Of a DNA stretch of 26,849 nt, positions 8,243 to 17,517 are shown piece after piece. Below the pieces are notes generated by a model, which had not been told where the DNA came from, did no database searches, and was given only the letters and a program-made list of their open reading frames with translations. The DNA is from Campylobacterales bacterium (GTDB lineage: Bacteria > Campylobacterota > Campylobacteria > Campylobacterales > QNZT01). The translations under genes were made by a program, and so were the position numbers. The stretch's first letter is position 1. Every line of letters begins with the position of its first letter. The stretch is from assembly GCA_026985685.1 (NCBI GenBank), contig JALSQA010000402.1:1-26849 (forward strand). The letters are read 5' to 3'.

Positions 8243-8497
8243 CTAATTTAAATTAATATGATAGACAGTTCGTGGGTAAGAAAATTTATTTTGTTTTTTT
8301 TGAAGATAGATTTTATATATCCAACTATCTTTTGAGATTTGTTCATCCAATAAGACTTCTTGCTCTCTATCGTTTCTCTCATTCTGAGAATTTAAGTCTA
8401 CAGCATCAACACTTATATATTTATAAAGTAGTATCACTATAGCCACTATGAAGCTCAGAAGAACTCCAAAAGTGACATAGAGATATTTTTTTTGCAT
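8243..8497 (-). CDS. Small single-pass membrane protein of unknown function
   Basis: 84 aa. One N-terminal hydrophobic helix (about residues 6-27, GVLLSFIVAIVILLY) is followed by an acidic, Asn/Glu-rich stretch and a basic, aromatic tail (KDSWIYKIYLQKK ... PRTVYHINLN). The layout suggests an inner-membrane anchor with a small periplasmic domain. It has no family I recognise. It starts 3 bases after the rpsA stop with no clear Shine-Dalgarno, so translation may depend on reinitiation after rpsA, and it ends 8 bases before serA. A small predicted periplasmic protein sits at the same place in Campylobacter jejuni as I recall, which argues that it is a real conserved gene. Confidence 0.75.
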   Translation of the reverse strand: MQKKYLYVTFGVLLSFIVAIVILLYKYISVDAVDLNSQNERNDREQEVLLDEQISKDSWIYKIYLQKKQNKFSYPRTVYHINLN

Positions 8498-8500
8498 AAG

Positions 8501-10198
8501 CTATTTTAATTGGTCTTTGATGATATCCCCAAGTGTTGATTTGCTATCATCATTGTAAGCATTTAATGCTTCTTTTTCTTTGATTCTTGCTACTCTTTTA
8601 ACAGAAAGACGAATACGTCCTTTTTCTGTATCTATAAAAGATATTGCAGCTTCTAACTCTTCACCATTTTCAAGTTCATCAGCTTTTTTCTCACCTAAAT
8701 CTTCATGACGGATTAAAGCATCTACACCATCTTCAAGCTGTACAAATACACCAAAATCTTTGATATCACGTACTGTTGCTTTAACAATATCATTGTTTTT
8801 ATGTGTTTTTGCAAATTTTTCAATTGGACTCTCTTCAAGATCTTTTTTGCTAAGTGAAATTTTCTCATTGTCATGATCTATACGTACAATTTTAACTTCT
8901 ACTTCATCACCCTCTTTTAAAAGATCTCTAGCTTTTACACTTCTATCCCATGAAACATCTTCATTGTGTAACAATCCTTCTACAGAATCAATTCTGACAA
9001 AAGCTCCAAAATCAGTGATAGTAGTTACTTTTCCTGTAACAACATCTCCGTTTCTATGTTTTGATTTAAATTCATCAAATGGCTTTGGTAAAATATTTTT
9101 TAATGAAACACGAAGTTTTTGTTTTTCAAAATCCATCTCAACAATCTCAACGTCTATCTCTTCATCTACTTCAAGATAATCTTTTGGATGTTTAATATTT
9201 TTATCCCATGAAATCTCAGATACATGTAAAAAACCTTCTACATCATTCCCTAGATCAACAAAAGCACCATAAGGTTCTATGTTGCTAACTTGTACTTTAA
9301 CTGCATCACCAACTTCAAGTTGCTCTCTTAAATCATCCCAGGGATTTGGTGTAGCAGCCTTGATTGACAATGAAAGATGACGTTTTGCTTCATCATATTT
9401 AATCGCTTTTACAGGAACTATCTCACCCTCTTCATATAATTTTGAAGGATTAACTGGACCTTTATAACTTATTTCACTATAGTGAACAAGTCCATCCACA
9501 CCACCAACATCAACAAACATACCATAACTTGTGATTTTTTTGATTACACCCTCTTTTGGCTCTTCACTTGCTAATAATGCATCAATAATCTCTTTTTTCT
9601 TCGCACGATCTGCTTCTATTAATACTTTTCTTGAACCAACAATTGATTTTGCTTCTTTATCAACTTTAATAATTTGTAATTGTACTTTTTTACCAATTGT
9701 AGATTTTGTATCTTTGAGATATGCTTGAGATTTTGGTAAAAATATTTCAATTCCATCACTGCTCTCTACAATAAAGCCACCTTTGTTTTTACCAATTACT
9801 TTTCCTTCAAGGATAACAGGTTCACCCTCTTCATCATAAGAGTTAACAAATTCTTCTACTTTTTTAGTTCTAAGAGCTTTTTTATACGATAACCCAGGTC
9901 TTTCATTGCGGTATCCTGTAATCATAACAGTAATTTTATCACCTACATTAAAAAGCAGTTCACCATTTTCATCAAGAATTTCATCTCGTCTTAAGATACC
10001 TTCTTGTTTCTTGCCAACATCAACTAAAACACTATTATCTTCTTCTTTATCAGCTACGATAACACCTTCAACAATATTACCACCTTTTTCTTCTTTGATA
10101 GAAGCTTCAAACATCGATGCAAAATCTTCTTCATCTCCTAAATCCATTGCCTCGATAGCACTCTTACTATGGGCTTTAGCACCCGCCTCATTTAACAT
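8501..10198 (-). CDS. rpsA: 30S ribosomal protein S1
   Basis: 565 aa from the ATG at 10198. A row of S1 RNA-binding OB-fold repeats is visible; the clearest cores are GGVDGLVHYSEISYKG, NDVEGFLHVSEISWDK, DSVEGLLHNEDVSWDR and DGVDALIRHEDLG, with two more divergent repeats nearer the N terminus. Length matches six-repeat S1 proteins. It brings mRNA to the 30S subunit. A GTG immediately upstream (10201) could extend it by one residue, but AAGGA lies only 2 bases before that GTG and 5 before the ATG, so I chose the ATG. The 39-base gap after ispH holds a good -10 box, so it likely has its own promoter besides read-through. Confidence 0.97.
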   Translation of the reverse strand: MLNEAGAKAHSKSAIEAMDLGDEEDFASMFEASIKEEKGGNIVEGVIVADKEEDNSVLVDVGKKQEGILRRDEILDENGELLFNVGDKITVMITGYRNERPGLSYKKALRTKKVEEFVNSYDEEGEPVILEGKVIGKNKGGFIVESSDGIEIFLPKSQAYLKDTKSTIGKKVQLQIIKVDKEAKSIVGSRKVLIEADRAKKKEIIDALLASEEPKEGVIKKITSYGMFVDVGGVDGLVHYSEISYKGPVNPSKLYEEGEIVPVKAIKYDEAKRHLSLSIKAATPNPWDDLREQLEVGDAVKVQVSNIEPYGAFVDLGNDVEGFLHVSEISWDKNIKHPKDYLEVDEEIDVEIVEMDFEKQKLRVSLKNILPKPFDEFKSKHRNGDVVTGKVTTITDFGAFVRIDSVEGLLHNEDVSWDRSVKARDLLKEGDEVEVKIVRIDHDNEKISLSKKDLEESPIEKFAKTHKNNDIVKATVRDIKDFGVFVQLEDGVDALIRHEDLGEKKADELENGEELEAAISFIDTEKGRIRLSVKRVARIKEKEALNAYNDDSKSTLGDIIKDQLK

Positions 10199-10236
10199 CA
10201 CAATCCTTTTACACTAATTTTATTTAAATTTGGAGC

Positions 10237-10242
10237 ATTATA
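10237..10242 (-). promoter_or_regulatory. Probable rpsA -10 box overlapping the ispH stop codon
   Basis: The minus strand reads TGTATAATG here. The perfect TATAAT contains the TAA stop of ispH and lies 39 bases before the rpsA ATG. No convincing -35 is seen, which is common in Campylobacterota promoters. Confidence 0.45.
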
Positions 10243-11068
10243 CAGAAATATTTCTTATGCTTTGTATGATATTTTGAATAATCCAATCTGGTGTTGATGC
10301 TCCTGCTGTTATACCGCATAATTTTTTGTTTTCAAACCACTCTTCTTCTAATTCATCTTCTGTTTCTACTAAATAACTATCCTTACAATTTTCCTTTGCA
10401 ATAGAAAGCAATTGTTTGGTATTTGAAGAGTTTTTCCCACCAATAACAATCATGATATCAGCATCTTTGGATAAATTATATGCTGCTTCTTGATTTTCAA
10501 ATGTTGCATTGCAAATGGTATTAAAAATACGTACTTCTTTAACATTTTCTATCAAGAAGTTTGTGATTTTTAAAAACTCTTTTATTTTACGTGTTGTTTG
10601 TGAAACAACGGCAACTTTTGATCCTAGATAGACATTTCTTAAATCTTCCACATCCATAACAACCAATGGTTTATTAGTTGCATAACTTTTTACACCTTTG
10701 ACTTCTGGATGATTTTCATCACCAAAAATCACTACTTTATAACCTTTTTGACTCATCTCTTGAACTATCTCTTGAGGTTTTGTAACAAAAGGGCAAGTAG
10801 CATTAATAATCTCTTTACCACTTTTTTCTAAAACATCCAATTCATCTTTTACGATACCGTGTGTTCGGATAATCACTTTATCTGTATTTTCAAGTTCATC
10901 TATTTCATGTGTAGTAGTTACATTGAAATTTTTTTCCAAACGATTAATCTCTTCTTTATTGTGAATCAAAGGTCCATAAGTTGAAGCATCTTTTGACTCT
11001 TCAGCTATTTCAATGGCACGTTTTACACCAAAACAAAATCCATAATTTTCAGCTAATTTAATTTCCAT
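10238..11068 (-). CDS. ispH: 4-hydroxy-3-methylbut-2-enyl diphosphate reductase
   Basis: 276 aa, cytoplasmic iron-sulfur enzyme of the last step of the MEP isoprenoid pathway, making IPP and DMAPP from HMBPP. The three cluster cysteines are present: Cys12 (YGFCFGV), Cys92 (NATCPFV) and Cys186 (NTICNAT). Substrate-site residues His36, His70 (RTHG), His120 and the proton-donor Glu122 (ENHPEVKG) are also there. Its length is slightly below that of E. coli IspH. The start overlaps the end of aroA by 11 bases, with GAGG six bases before the ATG, indicating coupled translation. Confidence 0.97.
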   Translation of the reverse strand: MEIKLAENYGFCFGVKRAIEIAEESKDASTYGPLIHNKEEINRLEKNFNVTTTHEIDELENTDKVIIRTHGIVKDELDVLEKSGKEIINATCPFVTKPQEIVQEMSQKGYKVVIFGDENHPEVKGVKSYATNKPLVVMDVEDLRNVYLGSKVAVVSQTTRKIKEFLKITNFLIENVKEVRIFNTICNATFENQEAAYNLSKDADIMIVIGGKNSSNTKQLLSIAKENCKDSYLVETEDELEEEWFENKKLCGITAGASTPDWIIQNIIQSIRNISV

Positions 11069-12347
11069 TTTTTACCTCACTGATTCGTCCCAAAATATCT
11101 ATAAAATTGGGGAATGAAGTCTGTATACAATCAATATCTGTAATTTTCATTCCACATCTTAATCCTGCAATTGCAAAACTCATAGCTATTCTATGATCTC
11201 CACATGAGTCTATAACTGCACTTTTCATATCTGAACCATTGATACTATATCCATCTTCATATTCATCAACACTGATAGCACATTTTTTTAAGTTTTCTAC
11301 TACACTACTGATACGATCACTCTCTTTTACACGTAACTCTTTTGCATTTTTAACAATACTTTTCCCTTTAGCATATGCCATAGCTATACTAAGTGCTGGT
11401 AATTCATCTATCAACCAAGCGATATTATCACAAACTTCCACACCATTTAACGGAGCATATTCAACGATAATATCACCAATAGGTTCATATATATTTTCTT
11501 TTTCTACAAATGTTATTTTTGTACCCATTTTTTGCAATACTTTATATGCTTCAATTCTAGTTGGATTTAAAGATAAATTTTTTAATACCACTTTTGCATC
11601 TGGTGTAATTGCTGCTGCTATAGCAAAGAAAAATCCACTTGAAGGATCAGCAGGAACAGTGATATTTAAAGGTGATAATGGTTTTTTCATAGGTTCAATC
11701 TCAATTACCTCATCAAGTACATTAATATCAGCACCCATACCTTTAAGCATCCGCTCACTGTGATCACGACTCAAAATAGGCTCTTTATAGAAAGATTTCA
11801 CTTTGGCATTCAATGCCGCTAATATCATGGCACTTTTTACTTGTGCAGATGCAATTGGACTTTTATAATTAAATCCATCTAAATCATCCACCCCACGGAT
11901 GCCAATAGGAGCTAAATTTCCATCTTCTCTGCCATCAATTATAGCTCCAATGCTCCTTAGTGGGTTGGCAACTCTTTTCATAGGACGATTAGCAAGATAT
12001 TTATCACCAAATAGGACAAAGTATCCATTACGTGAAGATAAAAATCCCATAAAAAGTCGAATAGCTGTTCCTGAATTTCCACAATCCAAAATCGATGCAG
12101 GCTCAACTATATTTTTTGGAGGAGTTATTTTCAATACATTTTCTTCATATTCTATAATCCCACCTAGCTTTTTAACAATTTCTAAAGTATTTAGCGTGTC
12201 TTCTGCCTGTAAATAGTTGATGATCGTAGATGTTTTATCACTTAAAAGAGAAAATATTGCACAGCGATGAGAAATAGACTTATCACTTGCAATATCATCT
12301 ATCTCTAAAGAAAATTTTTTTGCAACTTTTACTTCTAAAAAACTCAT
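11058..12347 (-). CDS. aroA: 3-phosphoshikimate 1-carboxyvinyltransferase (EPSP synthase)
   Basis: 429 aa. It joins PEP and shikimate 3-phosphate in the sixth step of the shikimate pathway. Visible motifs are SDKSISHR (21-28, PEP/S3P lysine and arginine), GNSGTAIRL (90-98), RPMKRV (121-126), SAQVK (167-171), RDHSE (194-198), NPTR (261-264) and DHRIAMSFAIAG near the C terminus. SAQxK, RxHxE and NxTR are the motifs used to define class II EPSP synthases, so this one looks class II rather than E. coli-like. The start overlaps the pheT stop in an ATGA. Confidence 0.97.
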   Translation of the reverse strand: MSFLEVKVAKKFSLEIDDIASDKSISHRCAIFSLLSDKTSTIINYLQAEDTLNTLEIVKKLGGIIEYEENVLKITPPKNIVEPASILDCGNSGTAIRLFMGFLSSRNGYFVLFGDKYLANRPMKRVANPLRSIGAIIDGREDGNLAPIGIRGVDDLDGFNYKSPIASAQVKSAMILAALNAKVKSFYKEPILSRDHSERMLKGMGADINVLDEVIEIEPMKKPLSPLNITVPADPSSGFFFAIAAAITPDAKVVLKNLSLNPTRIEAYKVLQKMGTKITFVEKENIYEPIGDIIVEYAPLNGVEVCDNIAWLIDELPALSIAMAYAKGKSIVKNAKELRVKESDRISSVVENLKKCAISVDEYEDGYSINGSDMKSAVIDSCGDHRIAMSFAIAGLRCGMKITDIDCIQTSFPNFIDILGRISEVKNGN

Positions 12348-14662
12348 CTAAGACCTATTCCAAATTCTGTATCTAGTTTTGCTAAGATATTTTCTGTAAT
12401 CTTATTTATCTCTTCTTCTGTTAATGTTTTTTCCTGAGATTGTATCTCAAATCTTACAGTAAGACTTCTTTTGTCTTCTAATCCATCATCATACAAATCT
12501 ATAGGATAAAAAGTTACAACTTCTTTAGGCAAACTCTCAACAAGTCCTTCTCTTAGAGTAGAAAAAGAAAAATCTTTAGGAATCATCAAAGAAAGATCTC
12601 TATTTAAAGCAGGAAATTTTCCATATGATTTTGCAATTATCCTACTATAATTTAATCCATCAAAATCTATCTCACTAACATAAGTTCTAGGTAAACCAAA
12701 AGCTTTTTCTACTTCAATATGTACTCTTGCGATATATCCTATATCTTTTCCATCAACAATAACTCTTGCAAATTCATAAGGACTAAACAAGTCCATCTTT
12801 TGTGTTGCTTTTTCTAATGTAAAAGATCCTATGACATTAGATATTTTCTCACAAACTGCAAAAAAATCTATACTTTCTGGTTTGCCATGATTTTGTATAC
12901 CAGGATTTTGTGATAAACCACTCCAGATAAATGCCATCTTTTCATGTTCATCTCTTTGTCTATCAACTACTCTGCCTAATTCAAAAAGAGCAACACTGCT
13001 TTTGGAGTTTTTGATATTTTTACTTGCTGATTCTATCAAATGCAAAACCAATGAAGTACGAAGTGTATTTAACTCTTCACTTATTGGATTTGTGATATCT
13101 AATTTTTCATCAACACAAACTAAACCATATTTTTCCATAAGCTTTTTATTGTCAAAGAAATAATGCACAGATTCAAAAAAACCTGCACCTGAAGCTTTTT
13201 CTCTAAAATGAAGGCGTTTTTTATAAAGTTCATATGTTTTATTTATACGTCGTTTTTCAACTATTTCCAAAGGCTTTGAAGCAATATTATCAATACCTAT
13301 TAAACGAACAATCTCTTCTATGATATCTTGTTTGTGTGTAATATCACTTCGATAATCTGCAATCTTTACATATAAAGAATCACCTTTTACTTCACTCTTC
13401 AAACCAAGTCGGTTTAACAATAAAACAACTTCACTTTCATCTAGTTTTTGACCAATAAAATTTTCAATAAAGTTATACTCTATTTTCAAAATATTTTCAG
13501 CAAAAGGCTGTACTTGTTTTTGTTCACCTGAATAAATCTTGCAATCACAATCTAAAACAAGTTTATCACAAAGTCTATCCATACCAAAATCAAGGTCAGT
13601 TTCACTTCCACGTGAAGCGTGATAAAAAGTATCATCAACTTTTACTTTAGATATCATTTTCAAAGAAGATACAGTAGAAGGATGGATATAACTTGCTTCT
13701 AGCAATACTCCGTCTTTACCTTTATATTTACTATCTTCATCTTGATAAAGTCCTATTTTAGAAAGCACTTTAGAATCACTATAAACACTAACAATTCCAT
13801 TTTCATCATTTTTTAATGTTAATGAGACTTTACCATCATTTGATAAGGCAGAAAAATCATATGCATGTAAAATTACTCCATTATCATGATTTGCAAATGA
13901 TAAAATTTGTGAAAAACGTTCATCACTGTATAGTTCAACACAAGCTAATAAAAAAGCCTCTTTGAGATTTGAACTACATTTATCAATCTCAGCAAATCTA
14001 TACATGACATTTGCATCAATACTACCTTCAACATTTAATTCAAGTACCCTTGCTATACCACGACGATCTTCTTTAAATTGGATAACAGGTTTTTTTAACT
14101 CTAAATTCAATGCAGCTCCAAGATCTCTAGCTACACCTCTTACACTTAAACAATCCCCTCTATTGGCAGTCAATTCTATTTCAATAATATCATCATTAAA
14201 AACATCATAACTTTTAAGTTCACGTCCTAGTTCAAGCTCACCAATTGTCGTATCTAATGGCAAAATACCATCATTCATCTTTGGCATACCAATCTCATTT
14301 GCACCGCAAATCATCCCATGAGATTCAACACCTCTGAGTTTCGCATCTTTGATAATAAATCCATTACCAAGATCAGCACCAAGTGTAGCAACAGGAACAT
14401 ATAAATCTTGTGCAACATTTTTTGCACCACAAACAATTTGAGTAACTTCTGTACCTATATCTACCTGACAAATATTAAGTTTATCTGCATCAGGATGTTT
14501 TTCACAAGAAAGCACTTTACCTACTACAACACGAGCAGGAATCTCTACTTTTTGTACAGAATCTACTTCTAATCCTATGGCATTAAGTGTCTGACAAATT
14601 TTTTCTGTAGAGATTTTATCAATATCAATCCACTCTTGTAACCATTTTCTTGTAACTATCAT
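12344..14662 (-). CDS. pheT: Phenylalanine-tRNA ligase beta subunit
   Basis: 772 aa, usual length for the bacterial subunit. Domains in order: N-terminal helix, OB-fold tRNA-binding domain (about 39-150, with HPDADKLNICQVDIG), the B3/B4 editing region (about 200-390), B5 (about 400-475), the catalytic-like core, and the C-terminal ferredoxin-fold anticodon-binding domain (about 680-772, KFPALNRDLSLMI). With PheS it forms the alpha2beta2 enzyme that charges tRNA-Phe, and this subunit edits Tyr mischarging. It overlaps pheS upstream and aroA downstream by ATGA on both sides, suggesting tight translational coupling. Confidence 0.97.
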   Translation of the reverse strand: MIVTRKWLQEWIDIDKISTEKICQTLNAIGLEVDSVQKVEIPARVVVGKVLSCEKHPDADKLNICQVDIGTEVTQIVCGAKNVAQDLYVPVATLGADLGNGFIIKDAKLRGVESHGMICGANEIGMPKMNDGILPLDTTIGELELGRELKSYDVFNDDIIEIELTANRGDCLSVRGVARDLGAALNLELKKPVIQFKEDRRGIARVLELNVEGSIDANVMYRFAEIDKCSSNLKEAFLLACVELYSDERFSQILSFANHDNGVILHAYDFSALSNDGKVSLTLKNDENGIVSVYSDSKVLSKIGLYQDEDSKYKGKDGVLLEASYIHPSTVSSLKMISKVKVDDTFYHASRGSETDLDFGMDRLCDKLVLDCDCKIYSGEQKQVQPFAENILKIEYNFIENFIGQKLDESEVVLLLNRLGLKSEVKGDSLYVKIADYRSDITHKQDIIEEIVRLIGIDNIASKPLEIVEKRRINKTYELYKKRLHFREKASGAGFFESVHYFFDNKKLMEKYGLVCVDEKLDITNPISEELNTLRTSLVLHLIESASKNIKNSKSSVALFELGRVVDRQRDEHEKMAFIWSGLSQNPGIQNHGKPESIDFFAVCEKISNVIGSFTLEKATQKMDLFSPYEFARVIVDGKDIGYIARVHIEVEKAFGLPRTYVSEIDFDGLNYSRIIAKSYGKFPALNRDLSLMIPKDFSFSTLREGLVESLPKEVVTFYPIDLYDDGLEDKRSLTVRFEIQSQEKTLTEEEINKITENILAKLDTEFGIGLR

Positions 14663-15651
14663 CTAAACTGCTCCAATAAACGTAAATCTCCCTCAAATAA
14701 TGATCTCAAATCACCAATACGATGTGTAAGCATTGCAACACGCTCAACACCAACACCAAATGCATAACCACTAACATCTTTATATCCAACTGCTTCAAAT
14801 ACATTAGGATCAACCATACCTGATCCTAATATCTCTAACCAACCAGTATGAGAACAAACTCTACATCCTTTACCTTCACAAAAGATACAGCTTATATCCA
14901 CTTCTGTACTTGGCTCCGTGAAAGGGAAAAAACTTGGACGAAAACGTACAGCAACATCACCAAACATATATCGTAGAAAATCCTCAAGTATCCATTTTAA
15001 ATTTGCAAATGATATTTTACCTTCAACATCTACCATCAAACCCTCTACCTGATGAAACATAGGAGTGTGTGTCAAATCAAAGTCACGTCTAAATACACTA
15101 CCAGGACTGATCATACGAATAGGTGGCTTCTCTTTTTGCATAGTACGGATTTGAACAGGAGAAGTATGTGTCCTTAAAACCATAGAATCATTTAAATAAA
15201 ATGTATCTTGCATATCACGTGCAGGATGATGCTTTGGAAGATTCAGGGCTTCAAAATTGTGAAAGTCATCTTCTATAAACGGACCTTCTTCAACCGAAAA
15301 ATTTAATGCAACAAAATAATCAATCATTTTTTGCATTGTTTGCATCACTGGGTGTAGTGCACCTGATGAACTTTTAGCATGATACATAGTAACATCCACA
15401 CCATCTTTTGCCATCATTTCAGCAATAGCCTGTGATTGTAACATCATCTTTTTTGTATCAAAAAGCTCAGTTAATTTTGCTTTTTGAATATTAAGATTTT
15501 TTGCAAACTCTTTTTTCTCTTCATTTGGGATCTCTTTCATCTTGGCAAACTGTGCTGCTAAGACACCTTTTTTTCCAAAGATCTCAATACGTACATTTTC
15601 AAGTATTTTAAGATCACTTGCTTGTTTGATTTTTTCTTCTAAACTTTCCAT
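14659..15651 (-). CDS. pheS: Phenylalanine-tRNA ligase alpha subunit
   Basis: 330 aa. An N-terminal coiled coil (about 1-85) is followed by the class II synthetase core: motif 1 region (PFIEDDFHNFEALNLPKHHP), motif 2 (SPGSVFRRDFDLTHTPMFHQ), RPSFFPFTEPS, and motif 3 (FGVGVERVAML). A four-cysteine stretch (CIFCEGKGCRVC) typical of many bacterial PheS lies before GWLEILGSGMV. It is the first gene of the minus-strand block, divergent from the HIT gene across 90 bases. No known Phe-rich attenuator leader is visible upstream. Confidence 0.97.
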   Translation of the reverse strand: MESLEEKIKQASDLKILENVRIEIFGKKGVLAAQFAKMKEIPNEEKKEFAKNLNIQKAKLTELFDTKKMMLQSQAIAEMMAKDGVDVTMYHAKSSSGALHPVMQTMQKMIDYFVALNFSVEEGPFIEDDFHNFEALNLPKHHPARDMQDTFYLNDSMVLRTHTSPVQIRTMQKEKPPIRMISPGSVFRRDFDLTHTPMFHQVEGLMVDVEGKISFANLKWILEDFLRYMFGDVAVRFRPSFFPFTEPSTEVDISCIFCEGKGCRVCSHTGWLEILGSGMVDPNVFEAVGYKDVSGYAFGVGVERVAMLTHRIGDLRSLFEGDLRLLEQFR

Positions 15652-15675
15652 AAAGCACCTAATTTTTTTGTAGAG

Positions 15676-15681
15676 ATTGTA
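15676..15681 (-). promoter_or_regulatory. Possible pheS -10 box
   Basis: The minus strand reads TACAAT, 25 bases before the pheS ATG and directly beside the -35 box of the divergent HIT promoter. No clear -35 is seen. This is a weak call. Confidence 0.3.
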
Positions 15682-15710
15682 TTGAAAAATGGATTAAGGG
15701 AAACTATATT
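15682..15710 (+). promoter_or_regulatory. Sigma70-type promoter of the HIT gene
   Basis: TTGAAA (15682-15687), a 17-base spacer, and TATATT (15705-15710) lie 32 bases before the HIT ATG. Spacing is ideal and both boxes are close to consensus. Confidence 0.6.
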
Positions 15711-15741
15711 ACCATGGACAAATCAATTAAGGAGTTCAAAT

Positions 15742-16098
15742 ATGTGTATATTTTGTAAAATAGTGGCAGGAGAAATGCCTTGTAATAAGATAATGGAAAA
15801 TGATGATTTCTTAGCTTTTCATGATATTTTTCCCAAAGCTCCGATTCATATTCTTATCATTCCAAAAGAACATGTAAAAAACTTTCAAAGCACTTCTCCA
15901 CAAATGATGGCAAAAATGACACCATTTATTCAAGAAGTAGCAAAACTTTTAGAACTAGATCAAAGCGGTTATAGATTGATTACAAATAATGGAAATGATG
16001 GCGGTCAAGAAGTACCTCATCTACACTTTCATCTGCTTGGTGGGACAAAACTCTCATGGCCACAACTTGCCAAAGACAGTAGTAAAAAAGCACTCTAA
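15742..16098 (+). CDS. HIT-family nucleotide hydrolase (Hint type)
   Basis: 118 aa. The C-terminal histidine triad HLHFHLLGG gives the family, and the N-terminal CIFCKIVAGEMP is the usual opening of bacterial Hint proteins, which hydrolyse AMP-lysine or similar purine phosphoramidates. A longer frame begins 60 bases upstream, but the ATG at 15742 has AAGGAG seven bases before it and gives the standard Hint N terminus, while the extra 20 residues overlap the promoter. It is the only complete plus-strand gene in the window, transcribed divergently from pheS and convergently with argH. A single HIT gene in this orientation beside pheS matches Campylobacter as I recall. Confidence 0.93.
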   Translation: MCIFCKIVAGEMPCNKIMENDDFLAFHDIFPKAPIHILIIPKEHVKNFQSTSPQMMAKMTPFIQEVAKLLELDQSGYRLITNNGNDGGQEVPHLHFHLLGGTKLSWPQLAKDSSKKAL

Positions 16099-16124
16099 GC
16101 AAAAAGGGTATTTAAATACCCTTT
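16098..16124. terminator. Perfect palindrome at the convergent HIT/argH ends
   Basis: A 22-base perfect palindrome (16103-16124, core GGGTATTTAAATACCC) contains the argH stop codon and begins 5 bases past the HIT stop. On the minus strand it runs into TTTTT (16105-16101), a good argH terminator. On the plus strand only TTT follows, so it may also stop HIT transcription less efficiently. Confidence 0.7.
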
Positions 16125-17494
16125 AACCACTCTTCAAAATATAAAATTTGATCTTTTGTAGCTTTTGTTGCCGTACCGCCTTGTGATGTTCTGGCATCCA
16201 TAGAGTGACGAAGATCTAAATATTTTACTACATCTTCCTCTATACAAGGAGCAAATTCTTTTAATACTTCATAAGGCATTTCACTCAAGTCAATTTGCAT
16301 TTTTTCAGCTTCCACAACAATAGAACCTGTAATCTTATAAGCATCACGAAATGGCATATCACACTTTTGTACCAGATAATCCGCTAAATCCGTAGCACTT
16401 AAATGCCCTACTTTACACGCATTTTGCATATTTTTCTCATTTACTTGCATAGTGGCTAATGCGGCTGTCAATATCTCAATCGAAACTAATGCTGTCTCAA
16501 CACTATCAAATACTCCCTCTTTATCTTCTTGCATATCTTTATTGTATGCTAAAGGAAGTCCTTTTAATACCGTTAACAATGATATCAGATTTCCATAAAC
16601 ACGACCTGTTTTTCCTCGTAAAAGTTCTGGTACATCTGGGTTTTTCTTTTGTGGCATGATAGAACTGCTTGTAGAATATGCATCACTTAATGTTACAAAT
16701 TTAAACTCACTGCTAGACCACAAAATCAACTCTTCCGCAAGTCTTGAAATATGTGTCATGATTGTTGAAATATTAAACAAAATATCCAAAGCAAAATCTC
16801 TGTCACTTACAGTATCAAGACAATTTACAGTAGGTTCACTAAACTCTAGTAACTTTGCTGTTAAATTACGATCTAAATTATGTGGAGTACCAGCAAGTGC
16901 CGCACATCCTATCGGTGAATAATTATTTCTTTCATATGCACTATCTAATCTTTGAATATCACGTTTAAACATACTCATGTAAGCTAGCATATGATAAGCA
17001 AAATTGATAGGTTGGGCATGTTGGAGGTGTGTCATTCCAGGAAGCATTGTTTTAGTATGATCTTTGGCAATTTCTAAAAGAGTAACTTCTAGTTTTAAAA
17101 GCAATTGTTTAATAATCAATGTATTTTTTTGCACATATAAGCGAAAATCAAGTGCTACCTGATCATTTCGACTTCTTGCAGTATGAAGCTTTTTACCAGT
17201 GTCTCCGATAATCTCCGTCAAACGTTTTTCTATAGCCATATGAATATCTTCATCAGATATATCAAAAATAAATTGTTTATTTTCTATCTCATCTTTAATT
17301 TTAGAAAGACCATTTACAATATCATTTAATTCATGTTCACTCAATATACCTTGCTTTTCAAGCATAGTAGCATGAGCAATTGAACCTTTAATATCTTCTG
17401 CATATAGCTTTTGATCAAAAAGTAGTGATGCATTAAATTTATCAAGTAATTTTGAACTTTTTTCGGTCACACGACCTGATGCAAGTTTCGCCAT
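16112..17494 (-). CDS. argH: Argininosuccinate lyase
   Basis: 460 aa, usual family length. It splits argininosuccinate into arginine and fumarate, the last step of arginine synthesis. Signature SSSIMPQKKNP (276-286) contains the mobile-loop catalytic serine. HTARSRND (104-111) and THLQHAQP (156-162) carry the substrate-binding and general-base residues of the fumarase/aspartase superfamily. AGGAG lies 5 bases before the ATG, and a TATAAT sits 24 bases upstream, so it is probably transcribed alone. Its last codons lie inside the terminator palindrome. Confidence 0.97.
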   Translation of the reverse strand: MAKLASGRVTEKSSKLLDKFNASLLFDQKLYAEDIKGSIAHATMLEKQGILSEHELNDIVNGLSKIKDEIENKQFIFDISDEDIHMAIEKRLTEIIGDTGKKLHTARSRNDQVALDFRLYVQKNTLIIKQLLLKLEVTLLEIAKDHTKTMLPGMTHLQHAQPINFAYHMLAYMSMFKRDIQRLDSAYERNNYSPIGCAALAGTPHNLDRNLTAKLLEFSEPTVNCLDTVSDRDFALDILFNISTIMTHISRLAEELILWSSSEFKFVTLSDAYSTSSSIMPQKKNPDVPELLRGKTGRVYGNLISLLTVLKGLPLAYNKDMQEDKEGVFDSVETALVSIEILTAALATMQVNEKNMQNACKVGHLSATDLADYLVQKCDMPFRDAYKITGSIVVEAEKMQIDLSEMPYEVLKEFAPCIEEDVVKYLDLRHSMDARTSQGGTATKATKDQILYFEEWLKGI

Positions 17495-17517
17495 ATAATC
17501 TCCTGATTTTTTAGGGG

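Noticed and set aside
11239..11763. Plus-strand 174-codon open frame opposite aroA
   Set aside because: Antisense to the conserved aroA catalytic region, no ribosome site, Ser/Ile-rich shadow composition.
15682..15741. 20-residue N-terminal extension of the HIT protein
   Set aside because: It would overlap the TTGAAA/TATATT promoter, and the ATG at 15742 has a proper AAGGAG and gives the usual Hint start.
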